Below are positions 51,185 through 58,917 of a stretch of DNA of 62,156 bases, in pieces (the stretch's first letter is position 1; each line of letters opens with the position of its first letter). The translations under genes were made by a program, and so were the position numbers. The stretch lies in contig JAIPBL010000030.1 in the NCBI GenBank assembly GCA_021739645.1, forward strand, positions 1 to 62,156. Reading direction: 5' to 3'. The DNA comes from Saprospiraceae bacterium (GTDB lineage Bacteria > Bacteroidota > Bacteroidia > Chitinophagales > Saprospiraceae). The notes beneath the pieces are model-generated. The model was not told where the DNA came from. It did not search any database and saw only the letters and a list, made by a program, of their open reading frames with translations.

Positions 51185-52114
51185 ATGGAACTGACCAAAA
51201 TCAACGGCCTAAACCCGGAGGAGTACCTCCATCCCTTCGACGCCAAGGCGCTCCATGCCCTGCAAAACACCAAGGGTCTGGACACGATGGTGAAAAAACT
51301 CTACGAGTGGGGTTTCGAAACCTACCTCAAGCAGCAGTTCCTCGGCAGCAGCCTCAAGCTCACCCAGTCCAACTTCCCCGATGTGTACGACATCTTCGAA
51401 ACGGCCTGCGACATCCTCGACTTCAAGCCTCGGCCACAGCTCTACGTCATGCGGGAGGGGTACTTCGACTGCGTGTCGTGTGGGGTGGAAAACACCATTA
51501 TCGTCATCGGGACGGATGCGCTGGAGAAGTTCACGGAAGCTGAGTTGCTCTTCACTTTTGGGCGGGAAATCGGGCATATCCAGTGCCAGCACGTGCTGTA
51601 CAGCGAGCTGGGCCAGGTGATGCCCGTGCTGATGGACGCCCTATCTTCTGCCACAATGGGCCTCGGCGGTTTGCTTTCTGCTGGGGTACAACTCGCCCTC
51701 GTCGAGTGGCTGCAATGCGCCCAATACACCGCCGACCGGGCGGGCATCCTCGCCTGCCAGGACGTCACCGTGGCCTGCACCGCCCTCATCAAAGCAGCTG
51801 GCTTGCCTATGAAATACGACCCCACGCTCGTGCTCGACGACTTCAAGACACAAGCCATCGAGTTTCAAGGCATCCAAAAAAACATGTTCCTCAAGTTTTC
51901 CAAATATGCCACCCAAAACAAAGGCTGGGAAATCGCCCGTGCCAACCAGTTCTTCCAGTGGACCGAATCGGGCGAGTACCGAAACGTCATCGAGCGGAAA
52001 ACGGCCTACGCACCGCCGCCGCCCGGCAGCATCAATTTCTGCCCCAATTGCGGTGCCCGCCTCACGGCGGGGGCTGTTTTTTGCACGAATTGTGGGGCGA
52101 AGGTGGGTGCATAG
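51185..52114 (+). CDS. M48-like metallopeptidase with disabled zinc site and C-terminal zinc ribbon
   Basis: 309 residues. The fold is that of cytosolic M48/Ste24-type peptidases: RPQLYVMREGYFDCVSCG, NTIIVIGTDALEKFTEAE, LLFTFGREIGHIQCQHVLYS, LVEWLQCAQYTADRAGILA. In active members the core is HExxH with a downstream ExxAD. Here the first His is Arg127 (GREIGH, codon CGG) and the third ligand Glu is Gln180 (QYTAD), while Glu128, His131 and Asp184 remain. The C-terminus is a zinc ribbon (Cys286, 289, 300, 303). No membrane helix. It is probably a non-catalytic binding protein rather than a protease. Last gene of the EAD-led group. Confidence 0.85.
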   Translation: MELTKINGLNPEEYLHPFDAKALHALQNTKGLDTMVKKLYEWGFETYLKQQFLGSSLKLTQSNFPDVYDIFETACDILDFKPRPQLYVMREGYFDCVSCGVENTIIVIGTDALEKFTEAELLFTFGREIGHIQCQHVLYSELGQVMPVLMDALSSATMGLGGLLSAGVQLALVEWLQCAQYTADRAGILACQDVTVACTALIKAAGLPMKYDPTLVLDDFKTQAIEFQGIQKNMFLKFSKYATQNKGWEIARANQFFQWTESGEYRNVIERKTAYAPPPPGSINFCPNCGARLTAGAVFCTNCGAKVGA

Positions 52115-52120
52115 CGAAGG

Positions 52121-52146
52121 ATTGGAAAGCCCGCAGGGCTTTCCAA
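52121..52146. terminator. Two-way terminator after the pseudo-M48 gene
   Basis: ATTGGAAAGCCC pairs with GGGCTTTCCAAT around a tiny loop, in the 38-nt convergent gap. Confidence 0.75.
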
Positions 52147-52152
52147 TCTGTT

Positions 52153-54387
52153 TCATTCCCTCACCCGGCGCATCCTAAAATCCAGCGTCGCAAACCCGCC
52201 CCCCTCAAAATGCTCCACTTCCAGCTTGTGTTTGCCGCCCAATTTCACCCGCACCTCGTCCACCGCAGGCTCGTGGATGTCCCAGTGGTCTATCAGTTTT
52301 TTCCCATCCAAAAATAACTTCACGCCATCGTCGCTGGTCAATTCGATGACGTATTCCCCTAGCTCAATTTCGAATTCGGCCTCAGCGAAGGTGGCGAATT
52401 TGTCCTCCGACACACCTTCGGCGGGGCTACCCCACCAAGCGAAGTAGAGGTCGTCGGTGGTTTTTATCGACACTGGCGATTGAGTTTTCAGATTTTTGAA
52501 CGCCTCGTAATGTTGAAGCGAGTCGGTCGCTTCCTCGTAATTGTACCAACTCACCTGCCAGTCCAATTTTTTCTCAAACCGCATGAACCCAAACGGGAAC
52601 GGCTTCCCTTTTTTGTTGAAATGCCCAAACTGGTCCGTGATGGCTTGCCCGATGAACTCAAAATCGAAAGACAGCGACTCCGCTCCTTCTTTTTTCGTGG
52701 CGATGAGCATGGCCGGGAAATTCCCCGTTTTTTGGTTGAAACCTGCCCAACCCTCGCCGTTCACCATTTTCCAGTTCCCCTCCGGCGGGCCGAGCAGCAG
52801 GAACGTGTATTTATCGCCCTCAATATTGCGCAGCCAGATGCTCGGGTACTCGAAATTGAACGGCCCCCATTCGTTCATCAGAATATACTGACGGCCTTGG
52901 AGTTGTCCTTCAGACAATGCGGTTTCCATGCCGTCGGGCAGTTTTTCAACGGCATAAGGTCGGATTGCGCCGCTCATGTCGTGCGGGGCTTGGAGTTGCT
53001 TCACGATGGGGTTCATATTTTTGAAACTCGCCGCATCGTTCCAGCCCTTGTCGCCGACAATTTGGTTTTTTACGAAGTAAAAATCGGAGTTTGGTTGCTC
53101 CGCAACGAGCAGTTTCTCAAAGCCTGTGAACTGGTTGTCGTCGTTGATGGCCACCTTTTTGGAAGCACTGATTTTCAACGGGTTGCGCACCTTTTCGAAG
53201 CGGTTGTGCCCGATTTGGTAGTCACGGCTGGCCACGTCCCGATTCTTGGCGTAGCCCCAGTCGGCAGGCTGGCTGGCCCGTGCCCAAAGCTGGATGCCCA
53301 CCGTGTCATTCAGAAATTGATTGCCGATAATGGCGTTCTCCTGCCCCTGCTCGATGGCGATGCCCGTGCGGCAGTTTTCGATGTGGTTGCCCAGCATCAG
53401 CGACCCAAAACTGTAGCCGCCCCAGATGCCGTAGGTGCAGCCGTCCAGGCGGTTGCCGATGATTTTATTTCGGCTAAACGTCACCTCCACGCCGTTGGTC
53501 GGGGCATGGGAGAAGTCGTTTTTGTAGAGCAAATTGTCGTTGCAACCGCCCTCGCCTGTGTCCATCGTGGACTGCCCGGCCCACAGGAAAAAGCCGTCGC
53601 CTGAGTGCGTGGCGGAGTTGTAAGCGAAGACGTTTTCGCTGCTCTGCTCGTACACGAGGATGCCCGCCGAGTCCTGTCCCCGTTGGTAAAAACTGTGGGA
53701 GTAGCCCCGCACGTTCCAGTCCAGTTGGTTGTGCATCACCCGGTTGCGGCTGCTGCGGTACATGCCCACGCCGAGGCCGGAATTGAAGTGGAATTTGTTG
53801 TTGTAAAAAAGGCCGTCGTTGCAATTGGTGAGGAGCATTCCGTTCATGCCCTGCGTGGCGGTGCAGCCCCGCACGAGGGCATTTTGGCAGTTTTTGAGGT
53901 AAATGGCCGCCCCGTAGCGCAGCCACTCATCCTTTTCGTTTTGGTGAAATGAGAGCCAGTCGCTGAAGTCCTCCCGCTCCCGGATGCTGCGGAGGCGGGG
54001 CCGCCAGTTGTAGCTGAAATTGCAGTCGAGCAGTTTCAAACTGTCCACGCCCTCGGCGAAAATGGCGACCTTGAAGCCCCGCACCGTGGCGTTTTTCAGC
54101 GTGATGTTTTTGCCCTTGATGACGATGCCCGTTCCGCTGAACTGGTCAGGGGTTTCTTTTCCGGCACCGCCGTCGAGCACTGCACCCGCAAAATCCACCG
54201 TGATGTTTTCACCTTCGACGATGAGGGCGGAATGGAGGCTGTCTTTGGCATTTATCAGAAAAGTATCTTGGTGAAGCGTGGCGGATTGCGTGATAATCAT
54301 GCCTTGCTTGGGCACAAGGTTTTGTTCGCTGGTGCAGGAAAAAAGGGCAAGAGATGCGAGCGCCAGAAGAAGGAGTTGTTTTTTCAT
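52153..54387 (-). CDS. Lipoprotein with right-handed beta-helix (NosD-like) and PA14-like domain
   Basis: 744 residues. Lipoprotein signal LLALASLALFSC with Cys18. Residues about 40-440 are a parallel beta-helix of PbH1/NosD repeats (NITLKNATVRGFKVAIF, ALVRGCTATQGMNGML, DGLFYNNKFHFNSGLGVGMY, NAIIGNQFLNDTVGIQL). Residues about 440-610 are a beta domain, and the C-terminal 100 residues resemble PA14 (GEYVIELTSDDGVKLFLDGK, WDIHEPAVDEVRVKLGGKHKL). Both modules usually bind or cleave carbohydrates. Surface or periplasmic location is inferred. Oddly large single gene, no partner. Confidence 0.85.
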   Translation of the reverse strand: MKKQLLLLALASLALFSCTSEQNLVPKQGMIITQSATLHQDTFLINAKDSLHSALIVEGENITVDFAGAVLDGGAGKETPDQFSGTGIVIKGKNITLKNATVRGFKVAIFAEGVDSLKLLDCNFSYNWRPRLRSIREREDFSDWLSFHQNEKDEWLRYGAAIYLKNCQNALVRGCTATQGMNGMLLTNCNDGLFYNNKFHFNSGLGVGMYRSSRNRVMHNQLDWNVRGYSHSFYQRGQDSAGILVYEQSSENVFAYNSATHSGDGFFLWAGQSTMDTGEGGCNDNLLYKNDFSHAPTNGVEVTFSRNKIIGNRLDGCTYGIWGGYSFGSLMLGNHIENCRTGIAIEQGQENAIIGNQFLNDTVGIQLWARASQPADWGYAKNRDVASRDYQIGHNRFEKVRNPLKISASKKVAINDDNQFTGFEKLLVAEQPNSDFYFVKNQIVGDKGWNDAASFKNMNPIVKQLQAPHDMSGAIRPYAVEKLPDGMETALSEGQLQGRQYILMNEWGPFNFEYPSIWLRNIEGDKYTFLLLGPPEGNWKMVNGEGWAGFNQKTGNFPAMLIATKKEGAESLSFDFEFIGQAITDQFGHFNKKGKPFPFGFMRFEKKLDWQVSWYNYEEATDSLQHYEAFKNLKTQSPVSIKTTDDLYFAWWGSPAEGVSEDKFATFAEAEFEIELGEYVIELTSDDGVKLFLDGKKLIDHWDIHEPAVDEVRVKLGGKHKLEVEHFEGGGFATLDFRMRRVRE

Positions 54388-54519
54388 TGCTAAAAATTTG
54401 GCTGCAAGTTAGGGCTTGTTTAAGGTTTTGAGGGTAAAAACGGGACTTACAATCTGCTTAAAAATGAGTGGGGTTCGGCTATTTTCCCGTCCTTTGCGCC
54501 AGCAAAAAAGCTGTGCAGC

Positions 54520-55326
54520 ATGCTGAAACAAATCACCAGCCCACAAAATCCGCTGATAAAGAATATCGCCGTCCTGGGTGCTAAGGCCCGTGACCGCCGG
54601 GAGCAGGGCTTGTTCGTGGCCGAAGGGCTGCGGGAGGTGGAGCTGGCTTTTCGCAGCGGTTTTGAGGCAGAGGTGCTGCTGTTCGAGGAGGCCGTGACGC
54701 TGTTTTCGGTGGTGGAAAATTTGGTGGAAAATGCTGCACAAAAACCAGCCGAGGTCATTGCGACCAGCGCCCAGGTTTTTGAAAAAATAGCCTACCGGAC
54801 GGGCGTGCCGAACGTGGTGGCTGTTTTCAAAATGAAAACCGCTACCCTCGCCGACCTGGAACTCTCCGAAACCCCGCTGCTGCTCATCATGGAAAGCGTG
54901 GAGAAACCGGGCAACCTCGGCGCCATGCTCCGCACCGCCGATGCAGCCGGAGTTGATGCGGTGCTGGTCTGCGACCCGCATACCGATGTCTTCAACCCGA
55001 ACGCCATCCGGGCGAGCTTGGGAGCGATTTTCACCGTGCCAGTCGTGGCACTCGCTTCAGAGGAAGCAGTCTCCTTTTTGCGCAGCAAAAACATCAAAAT
55101 CATGGCGACTTGGCTGGAGGCGGCCACGTCACTCTACGCCACCGATTTGCGCCAGCCGCTCGCCTTTGTGCTGGGCGCCGAGGCGACGGGCATCTCGAAA
55201 TTTTGGGTGGAGCAGGCCGACGAGCGCATCATCATCCCGATGGTGGGGCAGGTGGATTCGCTGAACGTGTCAGCCTCAGCGGCGATTGTGTTGTTTGAGG
55301 CGGTCCGGCAGAGAGGGATGATTTAG
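54520..55326 (+). CDS. TrmH/SpoU family RNA methyltransferase
   Basis: 268 residues. N-terminal substrate-binding part (1-100, QITSPQNPLIKNIAVLGAKA). The SPOUT knot has motif 1 FNPNAIRASLGAIF, motif 2 LAFVLGAEATGIS, and motif 3 IIPMVGQVDSLNVSASAAIV. It methylates ribose in rRNA or tRNA; the target base is not clear from the sequence. Single gene between two repeat-rich spaces. Confidence 0.93.
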   Translation: MLKQITSPQNPLIKNIAVLGAKARDRREQGLFVAEGLREVELAFRSGFEAEVLLFEEAVTLFSVVENLVENAAQKPAEVIATSAQVFEKIAYRTGVPNVVAVFKMKTATLADLELSETPLLLIMESVEKPGNLGAMLRTADAAGVDAVLVCDPHTDVFNPNAIRASLGAIFTVPVVALASEEAVSFLRSKNIKIMATWLEAATSLYATDLRQPLAFVLGAEATGISKFWVEQADERIIIPMVGQVDSLNVSASAAIVLFEAVRQRGMI

Positions 55327-55333
55327 GAATGGA

Positions 55334-55398
55334 GGATGAGGTATCAGGGATGAAATGGCTATGTCATTCCTTATCCCTCGTCCCTCATCCCTGAAATA
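55334..55398. repeat. ATGAGGGATGAGG word inverted repeat
   Basis: GATGAGGTATCAGGGATGAAATGG pairs with CCTTATCCCTCGTCCCTCATCC over most of its length, 7 nt after the SpoU gene stop. Confidence 0.8.
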
Positions 55399-55490
55399 AC
55401 TTCTACTGTCGTTTGCCAGTCATCTACGCATTTGTACGGCTGGTATATGGGTTTCCAAAAATCCGATTGCGTGGCCTACTTTCGTAACTG

Positions 55491-55566
55491 TAAATAAATT
55501 TTTCTGTATTTCTTAGCGAATGAATGTAAATGGAGGACGCTGAAAGCAGTGTCCTCCATTTTTTTT
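55491..55566 (+). ncRNA. Candidate small RNA or ribE leader ending in a strong terminator
   Basis: A possible promoter TTTC (55452-55455), 21 nt, TACTTTCG (55477-55484) precedes about 75 nt that end in a strong hairpin: AATGGAGGAC pairs with GTCCTCCATT (55529-55560), followed by T8. It is separate from the SpoU gene and 180 nt upstream of the ribE ATG. No FMN riboswitch consensus is seen. The rest of 55327-55744 holds repeat tracts, including a GGGCGTCGCCC palindrome near 55590. Confidence 0.45.
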
Positions 55567-55710
55567 GCCCTTCTACCTGCATTTCGCAACGGGCGTCGCC
55601 CATTGCTGAAGTATGCCGCCCCTTCAGGGCTTTCTTCTTACCACAAATTGATAGTTTTGCAGCTTTCCTAATCTGGCAATTGCTGAGGCTTCAAAGTGCT
55701 TCGACACTGA

Positions 55711-55741
55711 CTGCCAACTGCCAACTGTCTAACTGCCAACT
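55711..55741 (+). repeat. CCAACTG word tract abutting the ribE start
   Basis: ACTGCCAACTGCCAACTGTC then TAACTGCCAACTC, ending 3 nt before the ATG. Same words as 12077-12111 and the GT39 insert. Confidence 0.8.
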
Positions 55742-55744
55742 CAA

Positions 55745-56359
55745 ATGTTCACCGGAATCATCGAAGCCTTCGGGCAAATTTCTGCCATCCAAAGGGAGGG
55801 TAGCAACGTCCATTTCACGGTTGCGTCTCCCATTTCATCGGAACTGAAAATTGACCAGAGCGTGGCGCACAACGGCGTCTGCCTGACGGTGGTGGCTGTG
55901 GACGCCGGAACGCACCAAGTGACCGCCATCGACGAGACGTTGCAGCGCAGCAACCTCAGCCAACTGCAAGTGGGCAGTCTCGTCAACCTCGAACGGGCCA
56001 TGCGAGCAAACGCCCGCCTCGATGGCCACTTCGTGCAGGGGCATGTGGACGTAACAGGCATTTGCACGGAAGTAAAAACGCTCGACGGTAGCTGGGTTTA
56101 CAGCTTTGAGTACCCGTTTTTGCCGGAATATTTGCTGGTGGACAAAGGCTCTATCTGCGTGAACGGGGTGAGCCTGACGGTGGTGAGGCCTGACATTTCT
56201 GAAAGCGAAAAAGCCCATTTCTCGGTGGCCATTATCCCCTACACGTTTGAGCATACCAATTTTAAAAACCTGAAAAAAGGCGATTTCGTAAATCTTGAAT
56301 TCGATGTGATTGGCAAGTATGTGGCCCGGCATTTGGCGCTTTATGCTGCTGGGGTTTAG
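55745..56359 (+). CDS. ribE: Riboflavin synthase, alpha subunit
   Basis: 204 residues, two repeats of the lumazine-binding barrel: MFTGIIEAFGQISAIQREGS with VAHNGVCLTVV in the first (1-95), GHFVQGHVDVTGICTEVKTL with SICVNGVSLTVV in the second (96-204). It dismutates two 6,7-dimethyl-8-ribityllumazine molecules to riboflavin. Other rib genes are not in the window. The CCAACTG tract almost touches its start codon. Confidence 0.96.
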   Translation: MFTGIIEAFGQISAIQREGSNVHFTVASPISSELKIDQSVAHNGVCLTVVAVDAGTHQVTAIDETLQRSNLSQLQVGSLVNLERAMRANARLDGHFVQGHVDVTGICTEVKTLDGSWVYSFEYPFLPEYLLVDKGSICVNGVSLTVVRPDISESEKAHFSVAIIPYTFEHTNFKNLKKGDFVNLEFDVIGKYVARHLALYAAGV

Positions 56360-56375
56360 TAGCCATTTTGCCAGT

Positions 56376-56395
56376 CGCCGAACTGGAGTTCGGCG
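56376..56395. terminator. Palindrome between ribE and the acyltransferase-like gene
   Basis: CGCCGAACT, 2-nt centre, AGTTCGGCG, in a 42-nt convergent gap. Could be a two-way terminator or a dispersed palindrome. Confidence 0.55.
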
Positions 56396-56401
56396 GCACG
56401 G

Positions 56402-57376
56402 TTAGTCCATCAGCCAGCGGACGGGCTTCGGGAAGGCGTTTTTCTTGATTTGCAAATAGGGCACTGGCCTTGTGCCGAAGCCCCGAAAAAAATTCTCCAC
56501 CGGCTCCAGCATCGAGCCTTCAAAATCTATCACCTGCACTTCCGGCCCGGCAGTTTCTATGCTCTTCCAGATGGCCAGCGACATGCCGCCCTGGTTGCCC
56601 AATTCGGCATCGAAAGCGCTGAACAGGTGGATGATTTTATGCTGAAATTGCTGGTAGATCAGGCCAGCATGTAGACGCCCCGTCTCATCCCGCACTTCCA
56701 GTGCAGTGGCAGTTTTGTGCTGGCGCAATGTGGCCCAGAGCTTTTTCAGCAGCGACTCGTCGAGGTCGTAGGTACTGCGGGGTTTGGCCAACCCGATGAT
56801 TTCTTCAATATCTTCCACCGAGGAGACGGTTAGCCCAGTCTTCACCGCCTTATTAATATAGGTGCGGGTGCGTTCTTCAAAATTTTTGAAAATAAGCGAC
56901 TTATCCTCCTGATTATCAAGCCAGTAGGAATAGCGGGTATGCAGCTCGAAGCCCGCCCAGTGGAAAGGGAGCGGATAGCCGAATTCTGGGGCGAATTTCA
57001 GGTTGAACACCTTCACCTCATTCGGGATAGCCTCGACGATAGCCTTGACCAGCCGCTTCTTGAGCGCCAGCGTAAGGGTTAGGTTCTTCTTTTCTATTTC
57101 ACCGAAAAAAATGCCGACGTACTGGGTGAGCGGCGGGTTGAAGATGTAGGAGATGCCGTGCTTTCTGGAAGTTTTCAGCGGCAGGACGGCGAGCATCTGC
57201 CCTTTTTTTGAAACAACGATGGCCTTCCAGCCGGGCCATACCACGTCCAAGTACCAAGTGCAGCCGTAGGGTGCAGCTTGGGGTGAGCGGGCAATGAACT
57301 CGTTCCAAACCGAATCCTCGATTTGGCTTCGTTCGAGCACCTCGGTCTTGTAGCCGGACTGTTGGTTGGTCTCCAT
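56402..57376 (-). CDS. GNAT/FemAB-like acyltransferase, unknown substrate
   Basis: 324 residues, soluble. The layout of two GNAT-like halves with linking helices is that of BioF2-type acetyltransferase/FemAB-like proteins: AAPYGCTWYLDVVWPGWKAI and ISYIFNPPLTQYVGIFFG in the first half, a helix RTRTYINKAVKTGLTV, then LHAGLIYQQFQHKIIHLFSA and VIDFEGSMLEPVENFFRGFG in the second. Relatives use aminoacyl-tRNA or acyl-CoA donors; the acceptor is not known. Single gene upstream of an XRE regulator. Confidence 0.8.
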   Translation of the reverse strand: METNQQSGYKTEVLERSQIEDSVWNEFIARSPQAAPYGCTWYLDVVWPGWKAIVVSKKGQMLAVLPLKTSRKHGISYIFNPPLTQYVGIFFGEIEKKNLTLTLALKKRLVKAIVEAIPNEVKVFNLKFAPEFGYPLPFHWAGFELHTRYSYWLDNQEDKSLIFKNFEERTRTYINKAVKTGLTVSSVEDIEEIIGLAKPRSTYDLDESLLKKLWATLRQHKTATALEVRDETGRLHAGLIYQQFQHKIIHLFSAFDAELGNQGGMSLAIWKSIETAGPEVQVIDFEGSMLEPVENFFRGFGTRPVPYLQIKKNAFPKPVRWLMD

Positions 57377-57463
57377 GACGCTGGCGAAGTTTACCGCAAT
57401 GTTAGGATAGAAAACTTGGTTTGAGGTGCTTGCTTGGCTTGAATTGTTTGAAGCGGCCTAAAA

Positions 57464-58012
57464 TCAAGCAGTCATAGGAGGAGTTCCATTTGACTCCCCA
57501 TGTTCTGGGCATTTTTCTTTGACGATGGCGAGCAATTCCATGTGTGAACTCATGAGTTGTTCCGAAAGGCCGTACAGTTGCTCAAATTGTTCTTTCAGGA
57601 AAATGGCCTCTTCAGGCAGTTCGGCGGCATTTTTTGTTTTCAAACGAAACAGGCAATGAAGCCCTTTTATCGCCTGCTGGAAGTCTTCGGCTTCTTTCAG
57701 GAAATGGTTGAGCATATCGGGGCCGGGCTGTGCAAAGCCGTTTGTGCTTTTAACCATCACCTGTTCAATGGCACCTTCCTCTTTTAAGCTCGAATGCGTT
57801 AAGCTGAATACGGGGATATTAAATAGGTGGGAAATTTTGACGAGGTTGCAGATTTTCGGCTCGGCAGTACCGTTCTCGTAGGAGGCGATGTTGCCCCGGT
57901 TGAGCCCGACCTTGTCGGCAAGTTCCTCCTGGCTCCACTTCATGTGTTTGCGTAGCGAACGCAGATTCTCTGCGAGGCGAAAACCACTTTCATTTTTTTC
58001 AAAATCCATCAT
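57464..58012 (-). CDS. XRE-family HTH transcriptional regulator
   Basis: 182 residues. The HTH domain (about 12-70) reads RLAENLRSLRKHMKWSQEEL and NRGNIASYENGTAEPKICNL, typical Cro/C1 type. The C-terminal part (about 90-182) is helical with no known ligand-binding motif and may form a dimer or sense a signal. It is transcribed divergently from the ECF sigma factor at 58285; a dyad in the shared region at 58122-58181 is a candidate operator. Confidence 0.88.
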   Translation of the reverse strand: MMDFEKNESGFRLAENLRSLRKHMKWSQEELADKVGLNRGNIASYENGTAEPKICNLVKISHLFNIPVFSLTHSSLKEEGAIEQVMVKSTNGFAQPGPDMLNHFLKEAEDFQQAIKGLHCLFRLKTKNAAELPEEAIFLKEQFEQLYGLSEQLMSSHMELLAIVKEKCPEHGESNGTPPMTA

Positions 58013-58121
58013 TTGCTTTCCTGCTTGTGTTTACGAAGTTCTATAATTTCCTGCGCTTTGTAGATAATATTTACAAAAAACCAGACCAAGTTTCATTTTT
58101 GGCGGCGAATTGTAAACAGCA

Positions 58122-58181
58122 TTGACAATCCAAAAGTTTAAACAGCCCTAAAAACTGTTAAGAGATTATTAAGATTGTCAA
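58122..58181. promoter_or_regulatory. Candidate operator dyads in the XRE / ECF divergent region
   Basis: TTGACAATC (58122-58130) and GATTGTCAA (58173-58181) form an outer dyad around a GTTTAAAC palindrome (58136-58143) and an AACAG/CTGTT hairpin. The spacing and position suit a dimeric HTH regulator. Confidence 0.45.
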
Positions 58182-58206
58182 GATTGCGTCTAAATAGAAA
58201 AAAATG

Positions 58207-58238
58207 TTTGCAAAAAATTCAACGTCACCGTACTTTTG
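58207..58238 (+). promoter_or_regulatory. Promoter of the ECF sigma gene
   Basis: TTTG (58207-58210), 20 nt, TACTTTTG (58231-58238): an exact Bacteroidota -33/-7 pair. Leader about 40 nt. Confidence 0.8.
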
Positions 58239-58284
58239 TAAAAAATAATTACAAAATCACCTGTTCACCGATAAATTACCCGTC

Positions 58285-58800
58285 ATGGAATCAAGCATCT
58301 ATAATCTATTACAGAAAATCACGCCTTCACTGAGGGCTTTTTCCTTGAAGCTGACTGGCAGCGAGGCCGATGCTAACGACCTCTACCAAGACACTTCGTA
58401 CCGCATCATCTCCAACGCTGACAAGTACACGCCCGACACCAATTTCAAGGCTTGGGCAGTGACCATCATGCGCAACATTTTCATCAACAACTACCGGAAG
58501 AAAGTACGCAGGGGCGTCATTTTGGACCAAACCCCCAACAACTACTACCTGAACTCCGGGGGGCCTGGCATCGAAAACGATGGCGAGATGATGATGGCCT
58601 ACAAAGAGCTGCTCAAAATGGTGAGCGCCCTTCCCGAGGACTTCAAGCGCCCGTTCTGGATGGCCTACAAGGGCTACAAGTACGACGAAATCGCCGAAAA
58701 GTTGGATGCCCCACTCGGCACCATCAAGAGCCGCATCTTTTTTGCCCGCCGCAAGCTCCAGAAAATGTACGAGGATGCTTCACGGGTAAAGGCAGCATAA
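58285..58800 (+). CDS. RNA polymerase sigma factor, ECF
   Basis: 171 residues. Region 2 (about 10-80): LRAFSLKLTGSEADANDLYQ, DTSYRIISNADKYTP, FKAWAVTIMRNIFINNYRK. Region 4 (about 105-165): ALPEDFKRPFWMAYKGYKYD, EIAEKLDAPLGTIKSRIF, FARRKLQKMY. Unlike the sigma factor at 383-940 it has no anti-sigma gene next to it and is preceded by an XRE regulator, so control may be transcriptional. It has a strong promoter and terminator of its own. Confidence 0.94.
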   Translation: MESSIYNLLQKITPSLRAFSLKLTGSEADANDLYQDTSYRIISNADKYTPDTNFKAWAVTIMRNIFINNYRKKVRRGVILDQTPNNYYLNSGGPGIENDGEMMMAYKELLKMVSALPEDFKRPFWMAYKGYKYDEIAEKLDAPLGTIKSRIFFARRKLQKMYEDASRVKAA

Positions 58801-58851
58801 ACGGTCCCTTTTTGCCAAGAACAAAGAGAAACCAAATAGCGTTAAGAGCAG

Positions 58852-58886
58852 GTGCTTGGGAACTTTTCCCAAGCACTTTTGCTTTT
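58852..58886 (+). terminator. Rho-independent terminator of the ECF sigma gene
   Basis: GTGCTTGGG pairs with CCCAAGCAC around a 6-nt loop, followed by TTTTGCTTTTTT. Confidence 0.9.
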
Positions 58887-58917
58887 TTAGGTTCACCTTG
58901 AAGAATGCCTTGCTGTT

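Noticed and set aside
52480-53604. 374-residue open frame on the plus strand opposite the beta-helix lipoprotein
   Set aside because: Shadow frame of a GC-biased gene; no start context, signal or motif.
55327-55744. FMN riboswitch in front of ribE
   Set aside because: The conserved RFN elements (AGGGTGAAATTCCC, CCGAC...GCGGT) are absent.
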